This document shows, in pieces, positions 39,801-52,279 of a stretch of 64,000 nt of DNA. The notes under the pieces were generated by a model. It was given only the letters and a program-made list of their open reading frames with translations. It was not told where the DNA came from and did not search any database. The DNA comes from Dicaeum eximium (Eukaryota > Chordata > Aves > Passeriformes > Dicaeidae): NCBI GenBank assembly GCA_013396995.1, contig VWZP01001626.1, positions 44,078 through 108,077 on the forward strand, given 5' to 3'. Positions within the stretch are counted from its first letter, which is position 1, and the number at the start of each line of letters is the position of its first letter. The position numbers were made by a program, and so were the translations under genes.

Positions 39801-42800
39801 GGATTGCCTGGCAAATTGAATTATCTGCTGATAGACAACAACTAATCCAAACAAAGCTTCATCCATCATAGGTAACTCTTGATTTACAGAAAACTATACA
39901 TGAAGGGGGCCTACAAGAAACATGGAGAAAGACTGTTTATAAGGGCCTGGAGGACCAGGACACAGGGAATGGCTTCCCACTGCCAGAGGGCAGGGATTGA
40001 TGGAGTATTGGGAATTAGGAATTGTTCCCTGTGAGGGTGGGCAGGCCCTGGCACAGGGTGCCCAGAGCAGCTGTGGCTGCCCCTGGATCCCTGGCAGTGC
40101 CCAAGGCCAGGCTGGACAGGGCTTGGAGCAGCCTGGGACAGTGGGAGGTGTCCCTGCCATGGCAGGGGTGGCACTGGATGGGCTTTAAGGTCCCTTCCAG
40201 CCCAAACCAGTCTGGGATTCTAAGTCAGGGGGAGATTTCAAAAAATCAACACCAATACCCAAATTCACAGCCACAAATAACTGATGTAAGGTCCTGTGTA
40301 CTACAAATCCCTGTTAGTTGCAACAGAAGAAATACATAAAAGCATATATAAGAACTAAACATACAAACCCCAAACTATAAGATACATCATCACCTCAGCC
40401 CTACCCTGCACCAGGATTCAGCTTTCACTGTCTGTGATTTTAAATCAAAGTTCCTGTGCAAGGAAGCCAATGAAAGCCTCCCCAGCCCTGCCAGCCTTGT
40501 CTCCTGCAGGTTCCTCGGCCAGGAAAGCAGCCTTGGCTGAAGGAATGAACCTGATGTGGCCATGTCAGTCCTGCACAACCAAGAGATGTGTGCAGACCTA
40601 CAAAGCTGAATGGGGTTTTCCTCTTTGGATCCTGCACCGTCATCCAGACCCAACAGACCAGGATGCTGCAGGGAAGAAGGAGCCTTGGAGGTGAGCTGTG
40701 GATTCACCAGTGCCTTTGAAGTCTAAAAATAAGATGCTTCCTAGTTCAGCTTTTAAAACTTCAGTCACCTAACAGGTCACCCCCAAACTCCAATCACAGA
40801 ATACTCTGAGAACCTCCTGAGCTGGAGGGACCCCCCAGGATCAGCCAGCCCAGCCCCTGTCCCTGCCCAGACACCCCAACAACCCCACCCTGTCCATCCC
40901 TGGCAGCGCTGTCCAAACGCTCCTGGAGCTCTGGCAGCCTCGGGGCCGTGCCCATTCCCTGGGGAGCCTGGGCAGTGCCAGCACCCTCTGGGGGAAGAAC
41001 CTTTTCCTCATTTTAAGCTAAACCTCCCCTGACACAGGTCATTGGTCACCAGAGAGAAATTAAGTATGTTAAATAACCATCTACTGGTGCCTCCACAGCA
41101 GGGTACTGCAGAGTGTCACATCCAGGTGTGATTTAGTTAAAAGACCTGTAAAAGGGTTTTGTGCCACACAGAGACCCTATGGATGAGCTGCCATAAAAAA
41201 CAGGCCTGCCAAGGGTTTTCTGTTCAACAAAATAAGAACATTTGGAGTCAAATAGTGCAAACAGCCATTTTTACCCACACAAATCCACAGAACAGCTTCT
41301 GGGAAGCTCTTTCCAGGAGCTGAGATTATCCTTGACCAGCTTTCTTAAGGGCTTTTTCTAAAGGACAAGGGAGGAGGAGAGGTAAATTAGATCCTCAGCT
41401 TGAATAAAACCAGGGTGTTACTGAAGCTTCACATGGCCCTAGATCAGATAAACACTGGCTTGTCCTGGAATCAGGAGCTTAGCAAGGGGTCTCTGATTGA
41501 AACTTCCGACATTTGATCAGCTCGTGACAAAGCAAATCCTCAACGTTCCCTCACAACAATTCCTGGCACCTTTTCAAAAGCTGCTGAAGCCCACAAAGGA
41601 ACTGAAGCTTTATCCTGGGGCTGTTTGAGCTTCTAAGGCTTGGGATCAATCAGGTCTTGAAGAAAAATGTCATTCTGGCACCAGTGCTGATTAAATCTCC
41701 CCTCCTGCCAGCCTCACCCAGTGACCACAGTGTTCCCACTGAATTCCTTCTCTCCTTTTCACATCCACTCCTCTTAGAGTCGAGGAACACTTACTGGAAT
41801 AGATCAGGACAACAAATACAGAAAAATGCAGAAGCACAACCTCTCCTGACCTATTCCCCAGTGCCACATCAAGCTTAAGCCATGACGCACAATCTGCCTG
41901 GTGCTTGTGGGCAGCATTTTGAAAAGAGGGCACATTACAGAGCTCACTTTGTAAAGCAGATAACCCTGGGGAAGGCTCCAGCCACTTCAGAGAGGCTCTG
42001 GTTCAAATACTCATATGAAGATAGCAGAACTCCACTTGGAGATGGATGACAGGTTCTGAATATATTTAAACCCCAAGGGCAGACTCGGAGAATTAAAAGA
42101 AATATGCAGAAAAACTCTTTCTATTTCTCAGCACGCGTTTCCAGCACGTCAAAGGTTGTCTCACAGTTCAGCCCCCACAGCTCCCAAGCAGATTCTCAGC
42201 ACCATTTCCATCAGCAACCAGCAGGTCTAAATTTCAAGCTAGAATTCTAAAAACTAACTCAGCTCAAAAGAGTCAAAGCTAATCTAGGAAATGTGATCCC
42301 AGCTCTGCAGCAATGCTGGAACATCTCTGTGATCTGCTCACAGATTTTTGTGCTCTCGCTGCTGCCTCAACGCTGCTTTGCGGTGCCAGGAATCGTGAGC
42401 TGGTTCCCTGTCCTACTTTCCAGAACTGAAGGCAGGGATGAAAATAGAAAGAATCAATTCCTTTCCATGCCTGCAAGGCTGGAGAGCTTCAAACGGCACC
42501 AGAAATGAGCACAGAGGCTGTCAGGGAGCAAATGCTCTGGCTGGCAGAGAACCCTGAGGGCTGTGCTGGAGAGCTGGGGGCACCAGGGAGGACAGAACCA
42601 TTAAGTTTGGCACCATGGACCACTTTCCATTGGGAATGTCTAGGATGCCATATCCAAAGTGAATCAGGGTTGAGATGCTTTCCTGACAAGCCAGACGATG
42701 TAAGCTTGACTTCAGCAGACTGAGCAGGATCTAGAAACCAACATCTGTCGTTTCTAGGCACATAATCTGAAGTTTTGGCTGTTATTTATAACTGAGGTCA

Positions 42801-45800
42801 GGCTCCCCACGCTCACCCATCTGTTTCAGCCCTCAGAATAACCTGAGCTATGGTGGGTCACTTGGAAGATCCCAGCAGATCAGCTCCTGTCTCTCCCAGG
42901 ACCAAAGCAGCTGTCCAGGAGACAAAACAGAAGGCAGTCATATGGATCTCCCCAAGGATCAGCCATTCCACTTCTCCAGATTGTACATCGCAGAACTGGA
43001 ATTACTGCCTGGACTAACAGAGCACGATTTCCCTCATTTCACACAGTTCTCACTGACAAGCACCACCCACGTCTTACAATTTTCTTATGCAGCAGGTAAT
43101 GTTTTCTTACAATACATTCCAGAGTTGGAATCCTTCCTGGATCACCTACAAACACAGCATGGCTGGGGAAGAGTCTGCAGGATTGAGTCCTCCTACTAAC
43201 TCCTAAAATAAAGGGGTTTTCACCCTTCACAGGAACTGTCTGGAGCCTCCTCATGAGGGGGCAGTTCCAGTCTCTGCTCTCTGGGACAGGGACAGCAGCC
43301 AGGGAAGGGCTGGAGCTGGGCCAGGGCAGGCTCAGGCTGGAGATCAGGGCAAGGTTCTTCCCCCAGAGGGTGCTGGCACTGCCCAGGCTCCCCAGGGAAT
43401 GGGCACGGCCCCGAGGCTGCCAGAGCTCCAGGAGCGTTTGGACAGCGCTGCCAGGGATGGACAGGGTGGGGTTGTTGGGGGGTCTGGGCAGGGACAGGAA
43501 TGGGATTTGATGTTCACTGTAGGTCCCTCCAGCTCACAATGCTCTGTGGTTCCTTGGTTCTGTAAAGCTCAAGGATAACAAACTGAGAGGGAAACCCAAG
43601 CTCAGGAACTGCCCCATTTTTGGCTGTTAACACACACACACTATTCAGGCTCTGCAGAAGTTGCCAAGAGAACACCAAAAGAATACAGTTCTTCCTTGAA
43701 CTGAGAGAAGATTTCACCTGACTCAGAGGACCAGCACCACTGTTTAACCATTTTTCACTAAGTGAGACTCATGCCAACTTACCCTCACCAGGCAGTGCAG
43801 GAGCATGGAGCTTATAGAGGCAGAGCTGCTTTCTGTCCTGTGTTTTTCTGCTTTGCAGAGGGAAATCCTCCACCACTCTGCTGAATCACCAGCCAGCTCT
43901 TGCTACCCAGTCAATTATTTCAGAACTATTGCACCTGCTATCCCTTCATTACTTTATTACTTCTGTTTGAATGGGGAAAACAACATCATAAACCCTGTGT
44001 ATAAATCACTCTCCTAGAATAACAGCCAAGAAAATAGGACAGAGAGAATTCATTTGGTCCATCCCTCTGCTCAGCACTAAGCATTACTCCACTGATGATT
44101 TCAGAAGAGGTTACAAAAACAAGTAACAATCTTTTTGGAGAGTAAAAAGAGTTTTTTCTCACTGCAACTGCTGCCATTTCAGTTCAGTCCCAGTTGCTCT
44201 GTTCCAGTATGGTGAGCAGCATCTGCCCTTTCTAGCACAAGACAACTTTATACATCTGAATATAGCTACCATATCTTCCCTTAACCTTCTACAGGCTTTG
44301 TGTCTTTATAGGTCAGTATTTCTACGTAGCACTCAGCTGCCTCCTTGTCCTCCAGACTCTCTTCCTTTGGTCTGCCTCTGCCTTCAGATGTGCTGCCACA
44401 GGCTGGTGCTGAAGCTTTTCTAGCATCAAGGAGAATGCCAGAATTTTTTCACTCCAAAAAACATTCTGTTAGCATAGTTTAGGATTTTTTTGCAACTGTG
44501 TGACACTGTCCAGGTATGGGCAGCTTTTGATCCTCTAATGCCTGGATTCTTTTTCTAATAAAGTGAACCAGGCCCTGTCCTCTGCACAACATTTATCAGT
44601 TTCCAGATCAAGCACTTCTCTCCAGTAAAATCCTTTGAAGTTTACTTTGGCTATTCTAGATGTCTCCCAAATTTCTACCCTACAGTTTTGCTTCATCACT
44701 TCAATTCCCTCTCACTTTTGTCCTTCCTCTCTTACCTGCATCCAAAGCAGTGTGGGCAGCAGGGGAGGGGATTCTGCCCCTGTGCCCTGAGCTCAGGTGA
44801 GAGCCCACCTGCAGAGCTGCCCCAGCCCTGGGCCCAGCACAGGAAGGAGCTGGAGCTGCTGGAGAGATCCAGAGGAGGCACCAGGGGGATCCCAGGGATG
44901 GAGCAGCTCTGCTGGGAGGAAAGGCTGGGATTGTTCACCTGGAGAGGAGAAGCTTTGGGGTGACCTCATTGTGGCCTGCCAGTGCCTAAAGGGGCTCCAG
45001 GAGAGCTGGAGAGGGATTGGGGACAAGGGATGGAGGGACAGGACACAGGGAATGGATCCCACTGCCAGAGGGCAGGGATGGATGGGATATTGGGAATTAG
45101 GAATTGTTCCCTGTGAGCGTGGGCAGGCCCTGGCACAGGTGCCCAGAGCAGCTGTGGCAGCCCCTGGATCCCTGCAAGTGTCCAAGGCCAGGTTGGACAG
45201 GGCTTGGAGCAGCCTGGGACAGTGGGAGGTTCCCTGCCCATGAGAAGGGTGACACTGGATGGCTTTGAAGTTCCTTCCAGCCCAAACCATGATATGATGG
45301 ATCTAACAGACAAAAACCAGAACACACAAGGACTCTGACATCATATTAAAATATTTTACCTTAAGTTTTTAAGACAGTCTGAAGGCATTAACTGCATAGA
45401 TCACCTACAGAAAGTCTAGCTGATGTTCCTATTTCTAGTGGGGTTCTAAAACAATCCCATAGAAAAAAAAAATTCAAGTTCTCACTTTTTTATACCAGTT
45501 TCACATCTACTTAGAATTTAGAGACCTCAAACAGCAGCACAAATGTGTCTTTCTAACAAACTGTGTTGCAGCACATTTCCTTAAAATATCTGTTTTAGCA
45601 TTTTGTTTCATTGCAACTAATCAGCCACACTATAGGCAAGTCTAGAGAAAACTGATTCCATACTGAAAAAGGTCAGGAATTTGAGGCTGATGGGCTGTAC
45701 TCTTTAGACATGGGAAGACATTTGAATTCTATTACAAATAAATGTTTTGAATTGTGCTATAAATGTAACACTCAAGCTCAATTTTAACTGCAAAGCAAAG

Positions 45801-48800
45801 AGATTCACAGCTCCACAGAGATCACTGTTCAGGAGAAAACAGCTCTGCCAGCTGGCAGAAAGGGAAGAGAGACACTGAAATAAATTCCTGCCCCAGATAA
45901 AGAGGCAGATTAGAACCCAGCCTCAATGCAGAGCAGTGTTCAAGGCATAGCTCAGTGTTTAGGCCAGCTTGGATGGGCTTGGAGCAAACAGGTCTAGGGG
46001 AAGGATTGCTGTCCATGACAGGAGGCAGAAGAGGATAAATTTCAAGGTCCCTTCCAACCCAAACTAGTCTGCAACACTGGAAATTTACAGTCTATATGTT
46101 TAGCAGTTACATTTAAAATCATCCACTACACAAGCAGAAAAGTGGGTTTGAATCCTCCCTGGGTCCTTCCCTCCTCCTGGATCAGTCACAAGGACAGTGA
46201 TGGTTGACAGCAGCTCCAGAGTGGATGTCACATGTTTGGGATGTCCCCAGTTTGTGGGGAGCTCTGTATTGAGCTCCCAGTTCATGAACCTGGGCAGGGA
46301 ATCACATTAAATAGAGAGCAATGAACTCACAGGTCTGTTCAAGTGAGCTCCAGGGATCACAAGTGCCTTAATAATCCCCAGCAGAAGTTCAGAAACACTT
46401 CAGCAAAAATAATCCTTACAGGGAAACCAGGAAGATTATTTTCCACTGACATAACTTCTGAACACTTATTGCCATAATTAAATTCTCCTGGTAATAGCAC
46501 AGCTAAAACTCCACCATTTTGGTATTATGAAAATGCCTGAATGGAGGCTTTATACAGTACACCTAAAGAAAAAGTTATTATAGGTGCTAGGAAAGCAAGA
46601 GAATACAAGTAGTTAAATTAGGTTTATTATTTTTGCAGGATTTTTTTTAAAGGAATCTGGTTAAAAAAAAAAGTCTCGGTCTTCAAGACAGCAAAATGAA
46701 AAATCAGAAATAATTTGAAGTAACAGCATTAAAGAATTGCCTGTAAGGCCAATGCAATGATTTAGTGCTTAGTATAATGTCTCTGATGCATTTAGGGACA
46801 AAAGAATTAAATTTCAAGTCTGTCAGTCTCCAAATTTGCGGGAGAGAGATATAATGTCAAGTGAATTAAAGAAGATGGATGAGCTGATGGATTCAAAGGG
46901 AGCAATCAGAGTCTTCAGGATGCAGACAGATATGGCAACTGCAGAATGAGGATTGACAACCTAAAATGGCAGAAAGAGGGAAACCAACCCCCAAATATCA
47001 AAGCTCTAGAAATAAAGGTACAGAGAACCAAGAGTGGACTCTGAGCCCCAGGAGGAGGAGGAATGAATAACATTTTAAAAGGGATTTTAGAAGCCAAACT
47101 TCCATTTCCCATCAGTAGCACTAAGTGATTTCCACTTTGCTAACATCCTGCATTTAGGCAGAACTCCTTCCAGATACACAAAGCAGCCCTGCAATAAAAA
47201 CCTGCTACAATTGATTAGAGGACAGAGCAAGGAAAGCTGGTGGAAGTCTGGGATGGATCCGCTCAGGCGGATCAAGTAGCACGCGATGTTTTCTCAGAAT
47301 GCATCAATCACACACAAAACCCAGAGGATGTGGTGCTAACAGGGAGTCTGAGCCTCTCAGACATCCTTTGAGAGAGACAGGAAAATGCTTTTAATTCCCT
47401 TACCTGGGGGAATTTGCGTTTGATGGAGATCAGGGCCCCCTCCGGGAGCTTGGCGAGCTCCGAGTCCCGCACCGCGTGCACCGTGGTGGCTCTGGGCTGG
47501 TGGGTCAGGGCCTCCACCTGCAACAGCACAGGGACACAGATCAGGGACAATCCACCAACAGCACAGGGACACAGATCAGGGACAATCCACCCACAGCACA
47601 GGGACACAGATCAGGGACAATCCACCAACAGCACAGGGACACAGATCAGGGACAATCCACCAACAGCACAGGGACAATCCACCAACAGCACAGGGACAAT
47701 CCACCAACAGCACGGGGACACAGCATCAGGGACAATCCACCAACAGCACAGGGACAATCCACCAACAGCACGGGGACACAGCATCAGGGACAATCCACCC
47801 ACAGCACAGGGACACAGATCAGGGACAATCCACAGCCTGTACCAAACACAAACATCAGCCCAAGGGCCTGAACCGTTCCCAAGGACCGCGCTGCTCCCAC
47901 ACAGCCGGAGCTGAGCCCTGCCTGTCCCAGGGCCCTCACCCAGGGCACCACAGCTGCCACAACCATCTGTGCACCCCAAATCTCTCAGGCACACCCTCTG
48001 CCATGGGGCAGCTGCAGTTTCTCACAGAAACAGAACCCACAGCCCCAGAGAGCCCCTGAGACTTTCCCTTGAGGGAAAGTTTTGTCTGAGCTGCTTCCAG
48101 CAGCTGCCAGGACAACCACCAGAGTGAACTGAGCACCACAACAGCCCTGGGAGCTTTTCACCCCTCAGTGCTAATGGTGACAAAGCCATCTAAGAGCCAG
48201 GAAAACCCTATTTCTCTACTGATCCCTCTTTCCTCAATGCCACCCTGAAACATTTCCATTTTATTTCTGGAAGCTGAAAGCCAATGATCTTGAAATAATT
48301 GAGACTTCCTAAAAATTAAAAAAAGGGGTGAGAGCAGGCTGGGTGGGCCCTGACCAACCTGGGGTGGAGAAAGGTGTCCCTGCCCATGACAGGGGGTGGC
48401 AACAAGATGAGCTTGCAGGTCTCTTCCAATCCAAACTAGGCTGGGATACTCGGGGCAAATCAGCACATTTGGGCCAAAAAGTGAGCATTGCTTTTTCATT
48501 ATTTTAATTTTTTTTTTTTACATACGTATGTTTGCCTGTGCTGTGTAAGCAGGAATGCCTGAATGGCTTAGGCTGGAAGGGAGCACTGGAGCTCCTGCAG
48601 TCCCACCTCCCTGCTCAAGCAGTCACTCAGGGCTGTGTCCAGACAGGTCAGACAAGGAAAATCTCCACCAGAACACACCTCCCTGACCAGCACCCAATTA
48701 TTTCACCTAGAAACATCTATTTTATTGACAGCAGAAGTATAAGGAAGAAGATGGTGACAAAAAGAGAGTTAATACAGAGATCTTCTTTATGGAGAGAATC

Positions 48801-51800
48801 TGCCATCATATAAAACAACCTGGGGTAAAAAAACCAAAATGCAGCTGCTGCCCAAATCTCCACCTGCCCGAGACCTGCCACTGCCTCTTGTGTTGTGTGG
48901 AAATGCACAAATCCAATTTCCTGGTGAAGCCTCTTAACATGGCCAGTGACCCATCCTGCCAGGAGAGGCAACCTTTAACTGCTCAGGAACAGCCTGGTGC
49001 TCCATTTTGGGAGTTCCAGCAGCAGACAACATTTCTTGGGCTTAAAATCCATACATCAGCCATTTCCAAAAGAATGGCTGTCTGTAAAAGCTGTAATTAC
49101 TGACGTTAAAACACAAACAGAAAAATCCCTCCCTAACTGGAATTTACTGACATTTTGAATCAAAGTGAACATGACTTTGCATTTTTAATTTTCCACTAGA
49201 AAAATAAATAAATAATATATCAGCTTAGAGCTGTTTGAGTTGTTTAGAGGTTGGGGGATTGATGGTTTTATTTGTTTGATTGATTTTTGGGGCTTTTGTT
49301 TCAGGATTTTTTCCAAAGCTTATGTTGGCAGCAAATTCCAACAGAAGCAATTAATTCCTCACAGTACTATGGCCTGAGACACACAGAATGAGCATCAGAT
49401 TAATAATAATAATAATTAAAAAAAAAAAAGCCTTGTGTTCAACACACAGCTCAGTGATCCCACTTCCACCAAGATCCCTCCTTGGAAAGCTCCATGTTCA
49501 CAAAATGGATAATCCAGCCAACCAGAACATCCTGAGCTCAAAAACTTGCCATTACTCCAGAAAACTGAGATAAGCTTGCCAATATTAACTTGAATTTCAC
49601 CAGCACCAACTGCTCTGCATGGAAAAGTGCACAGGGAAATTTAAAGCACCTTCATTTTGCAAGCCCCAGCCTTTGTTTTTTGCTCAGGTACCAGGGATGT
49701 TTTGTTCTGTCATCAGATTTTAAAGTAATTATATAGAAGGACAAAAAAGAAAAAAAATCTTTGTACATATATTTATGGAGAAACAAACCCTCTTAAGGCT
49801 CTCCAAAGGGCTGTATAAGATGTTCTTTTTTATCTCCCTCCCCTATTACCAGCTTTTTATCACAGGTTCTTGGCTCTGTAATTTACCTTCCTCCTCCTGA
49901 AAGCAGGTTAAGAGTTTCAGCTGTTAAAATAAAACCTTTCCTCTCAGCCTCCTGACTGAGTTTAATTTGTATCAAGAAGAAAAATGCTCAAACTGTCTGA
50001 GATCCTTTGCTACAATTTCTGTGATATATGAGTGCATAAAACCAACTGTGCTCCAAGGGGCTCCTGAGCCTTTCAGAAAAGATGAAATTTGTAAATTTGT
50101 AGAAAAGGCAATTAAATTTTAACTTTAAACACAGCCACAGGGAGGGTTTTTTAGCTCCCAAGTGTAACTTTGTCTTTTTGACAGAGCAGAGGGCACAGGG
50201 AGACCTTTCCCAAACCTTCTTCCCAAGGAGCCATTCAAATATCCAGATTTGCAACACCACCAGTCCCAGAGACCACTGCAAATGCTGACTGCAATTCCCA
50301 AGTGATTCCAGAAATTGGATCTTGGACTTTTCTTCCATACAGGTATTATGGAAGTCTTTGATATTTTTTCATTTAAATACATCCCAGTATTCCAGCATGG
50401 AAAATATCTGGGTCCCAGCCACTGTACACAAGGAAATTCAAACTGTGCTTTCCCCCTGGGTATAATCATCTGAGTTCCCAATCTCTATATTTATTAATAG
50501 TCCCCATTATTCACTTAATTAATTATCCCAAGAAGCTGTGGCTACCCCTGGATCCCTGGCAGTGCCCAGGGCCAGGTTGGACAGGGCTTGGAGCAGCCTG
50601 GGACAGTGGGAGGTGTCCCTGCCATGGCAGGGGTGGCACTGGATGGGCTTTAAGGTCCCTTCCCACCCAAATAATTCTGGGATTCAATAATTAACGAAAT
50701 ATTTCCTCTTCACTGACATGTGAGGGCTCTCATTTGGATCATCTGCAGGATGATTCTCAACTTTCACCACGTTCTCCCCACTTCACACCCTGTGGTTTTA
50801 CAGCCTTTTTTGCACTGGTTCTACATTTCCTGCACATGGAAATCTGCCAAACCCATTTGGTTTTGGCTATTCCCATCTCCTTTGGAGATCAAAAATATTC
50901 TAACATTGAGTTGTAGTTCTCCCCTGAAAATAACACTTTTTTGTGGTTTTTTAAATAAACCATTTGAGATATCAACTGTTCAGAGATTTAGATATTTTTC
51001 TTCTTGCTTAGGAAAAACCAGAAGCCTTATGCCATATGAGTATTTTAAATCATTTCTCTCTTAAACCATGTTCAAATCCTTGGACTCCTCTGCCCAGTGA
51101 CCCTTTTGAACAGGTTTTCTTGTTTTTCCAGGTTTGTAAAAGTACAAGACTCAGAGATCTAGCTTGAACTTCAAAATTAACAAAATCCACTTGTGATCAG
51201 AAGACCATAGCATTATTTTCTTGGTCATAAAAAGGGAAATTTAACATTCTGATCACCCACCACAGCTGCAGCAAACAACACAAAACCACCTCCACAATAA
51301 CATTAATAACCAAATGTTTCAAGAAATAGTATTATTATCTTTCACATCTTATTGAACCTGACTGGGGAGAGTGTTTATTTATATATTTGGTTTTATAATC
51401 ACCCAAGATTCTCTCTTGAGCTCCTTTCCAGACTATCATTAGCATCACTCATCCACACCAGCACAAACACAGCATTTGCTCCAGTGCAAAAAAGAACCAG
51501 TGGAATCTTTCCCACTTCTCCTCCAACTCAAGCCAACACAACCCTTTTCTTGCTCGAGGCAATTGTACATCTCTGTTCTTCTCATGTCACATCCATTCCT
51601 CCTCCTCCTTCCAAACAAGCCTCTAAATAAGTTCCACCTCACTGCCCCTTTCTGGGCTTCTCTTTCATTTTCCTGCATTTGCCGTCATTGTTGCTCCTCT
51701 CTCCCTCCAAGAATCCTCTGGTTTTCCTGGATTCCCTGAGTGCTGAGCTCACCACGTCCTCTGCTCTGCCTGGACTGGCTGCTCTTCTCTTTGCCACCTC

Positions 51801-52245
51801 ATTATCTGGTGTTGTTTGGTTTTCTCTCATGCAATAAACTCAGCAAGCCCACACTGCAGTGCTAATTTCACTTGGAACTCCATCTCTCTGAAATCCCGCT
51901 GTGCCTTGTTTTAGAAGCCCTACAAAAATGCTGAATGTTCCCTTCACCACTCCCCTGTCTCCAAGGTCAACCCCTTGGCTCCTCATCCTCAAAATCCCTC
52001 TCTATCTCCAGCCCACCCTCAGAAATCTGTCATCCATCACTGCCTTTAATTTGGGGGAATTGCACAGGAACAGTATCTCAAATGCTGGAGTCACTTGAAT
52101 CAGAAAGCACAGAACCATTTCCAGTGTTCACACCCTGTGGTTCTTGCAACTATCATGATATGGCCATGGGTGAGGGCCCTCCTGCACTGTTGTGGTTCTG
52201 TTGCTCCTAACACTCACAAAACAAATAAAAACACCCCACCCACCC

Positions 52246-52279
<34 letters not shown>

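Larger units (their letters stand above)
34582..47403 (-). other. PNPLA7: PNPLA7 intron, 12.8 kb
   Basis: This large intron holds CR1 copies in both orientations: 35878-36052 (-), 37523-37808 (+), 39935-40225 (+), 40792-41040 (-), 43225-43563 (+), 44811-45300 (+) and 45957-46078 (+). A 10-bp unit GTTAATCACA repeats near 38461-38480. The 44200-44700 stretch weakly resembles a decayed repeat. No nested gene is recognised. Confidence 0.85.

Noticed and set aside
40022..40339. Recurring open frames translating to AQGAQSSCGCPWIPGS-like peptides in several places
   Set aside because: They recur because the same CR1 3' region is present many times, so they are not a gene family.
44200..44700. Stretch with ATCTTCCCTTAACCTTCTAC and AATAAAGTGAACC suggesting an old repeat or gene end
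   Set aside because: Resemblance to a decayed CR1 or LTR is too weak to assign an element or boundaries by eye.
47414..47914. Long open frames on both strands through 47414-47994 with repetitive His/Gln/Thr-rich translations
   Set aside because: They are by-products of the minisatellite, whose 35-bp units shift through all frames, and of the overlapping PNPLA7 exon. No start context, splice support or known domain is seen.
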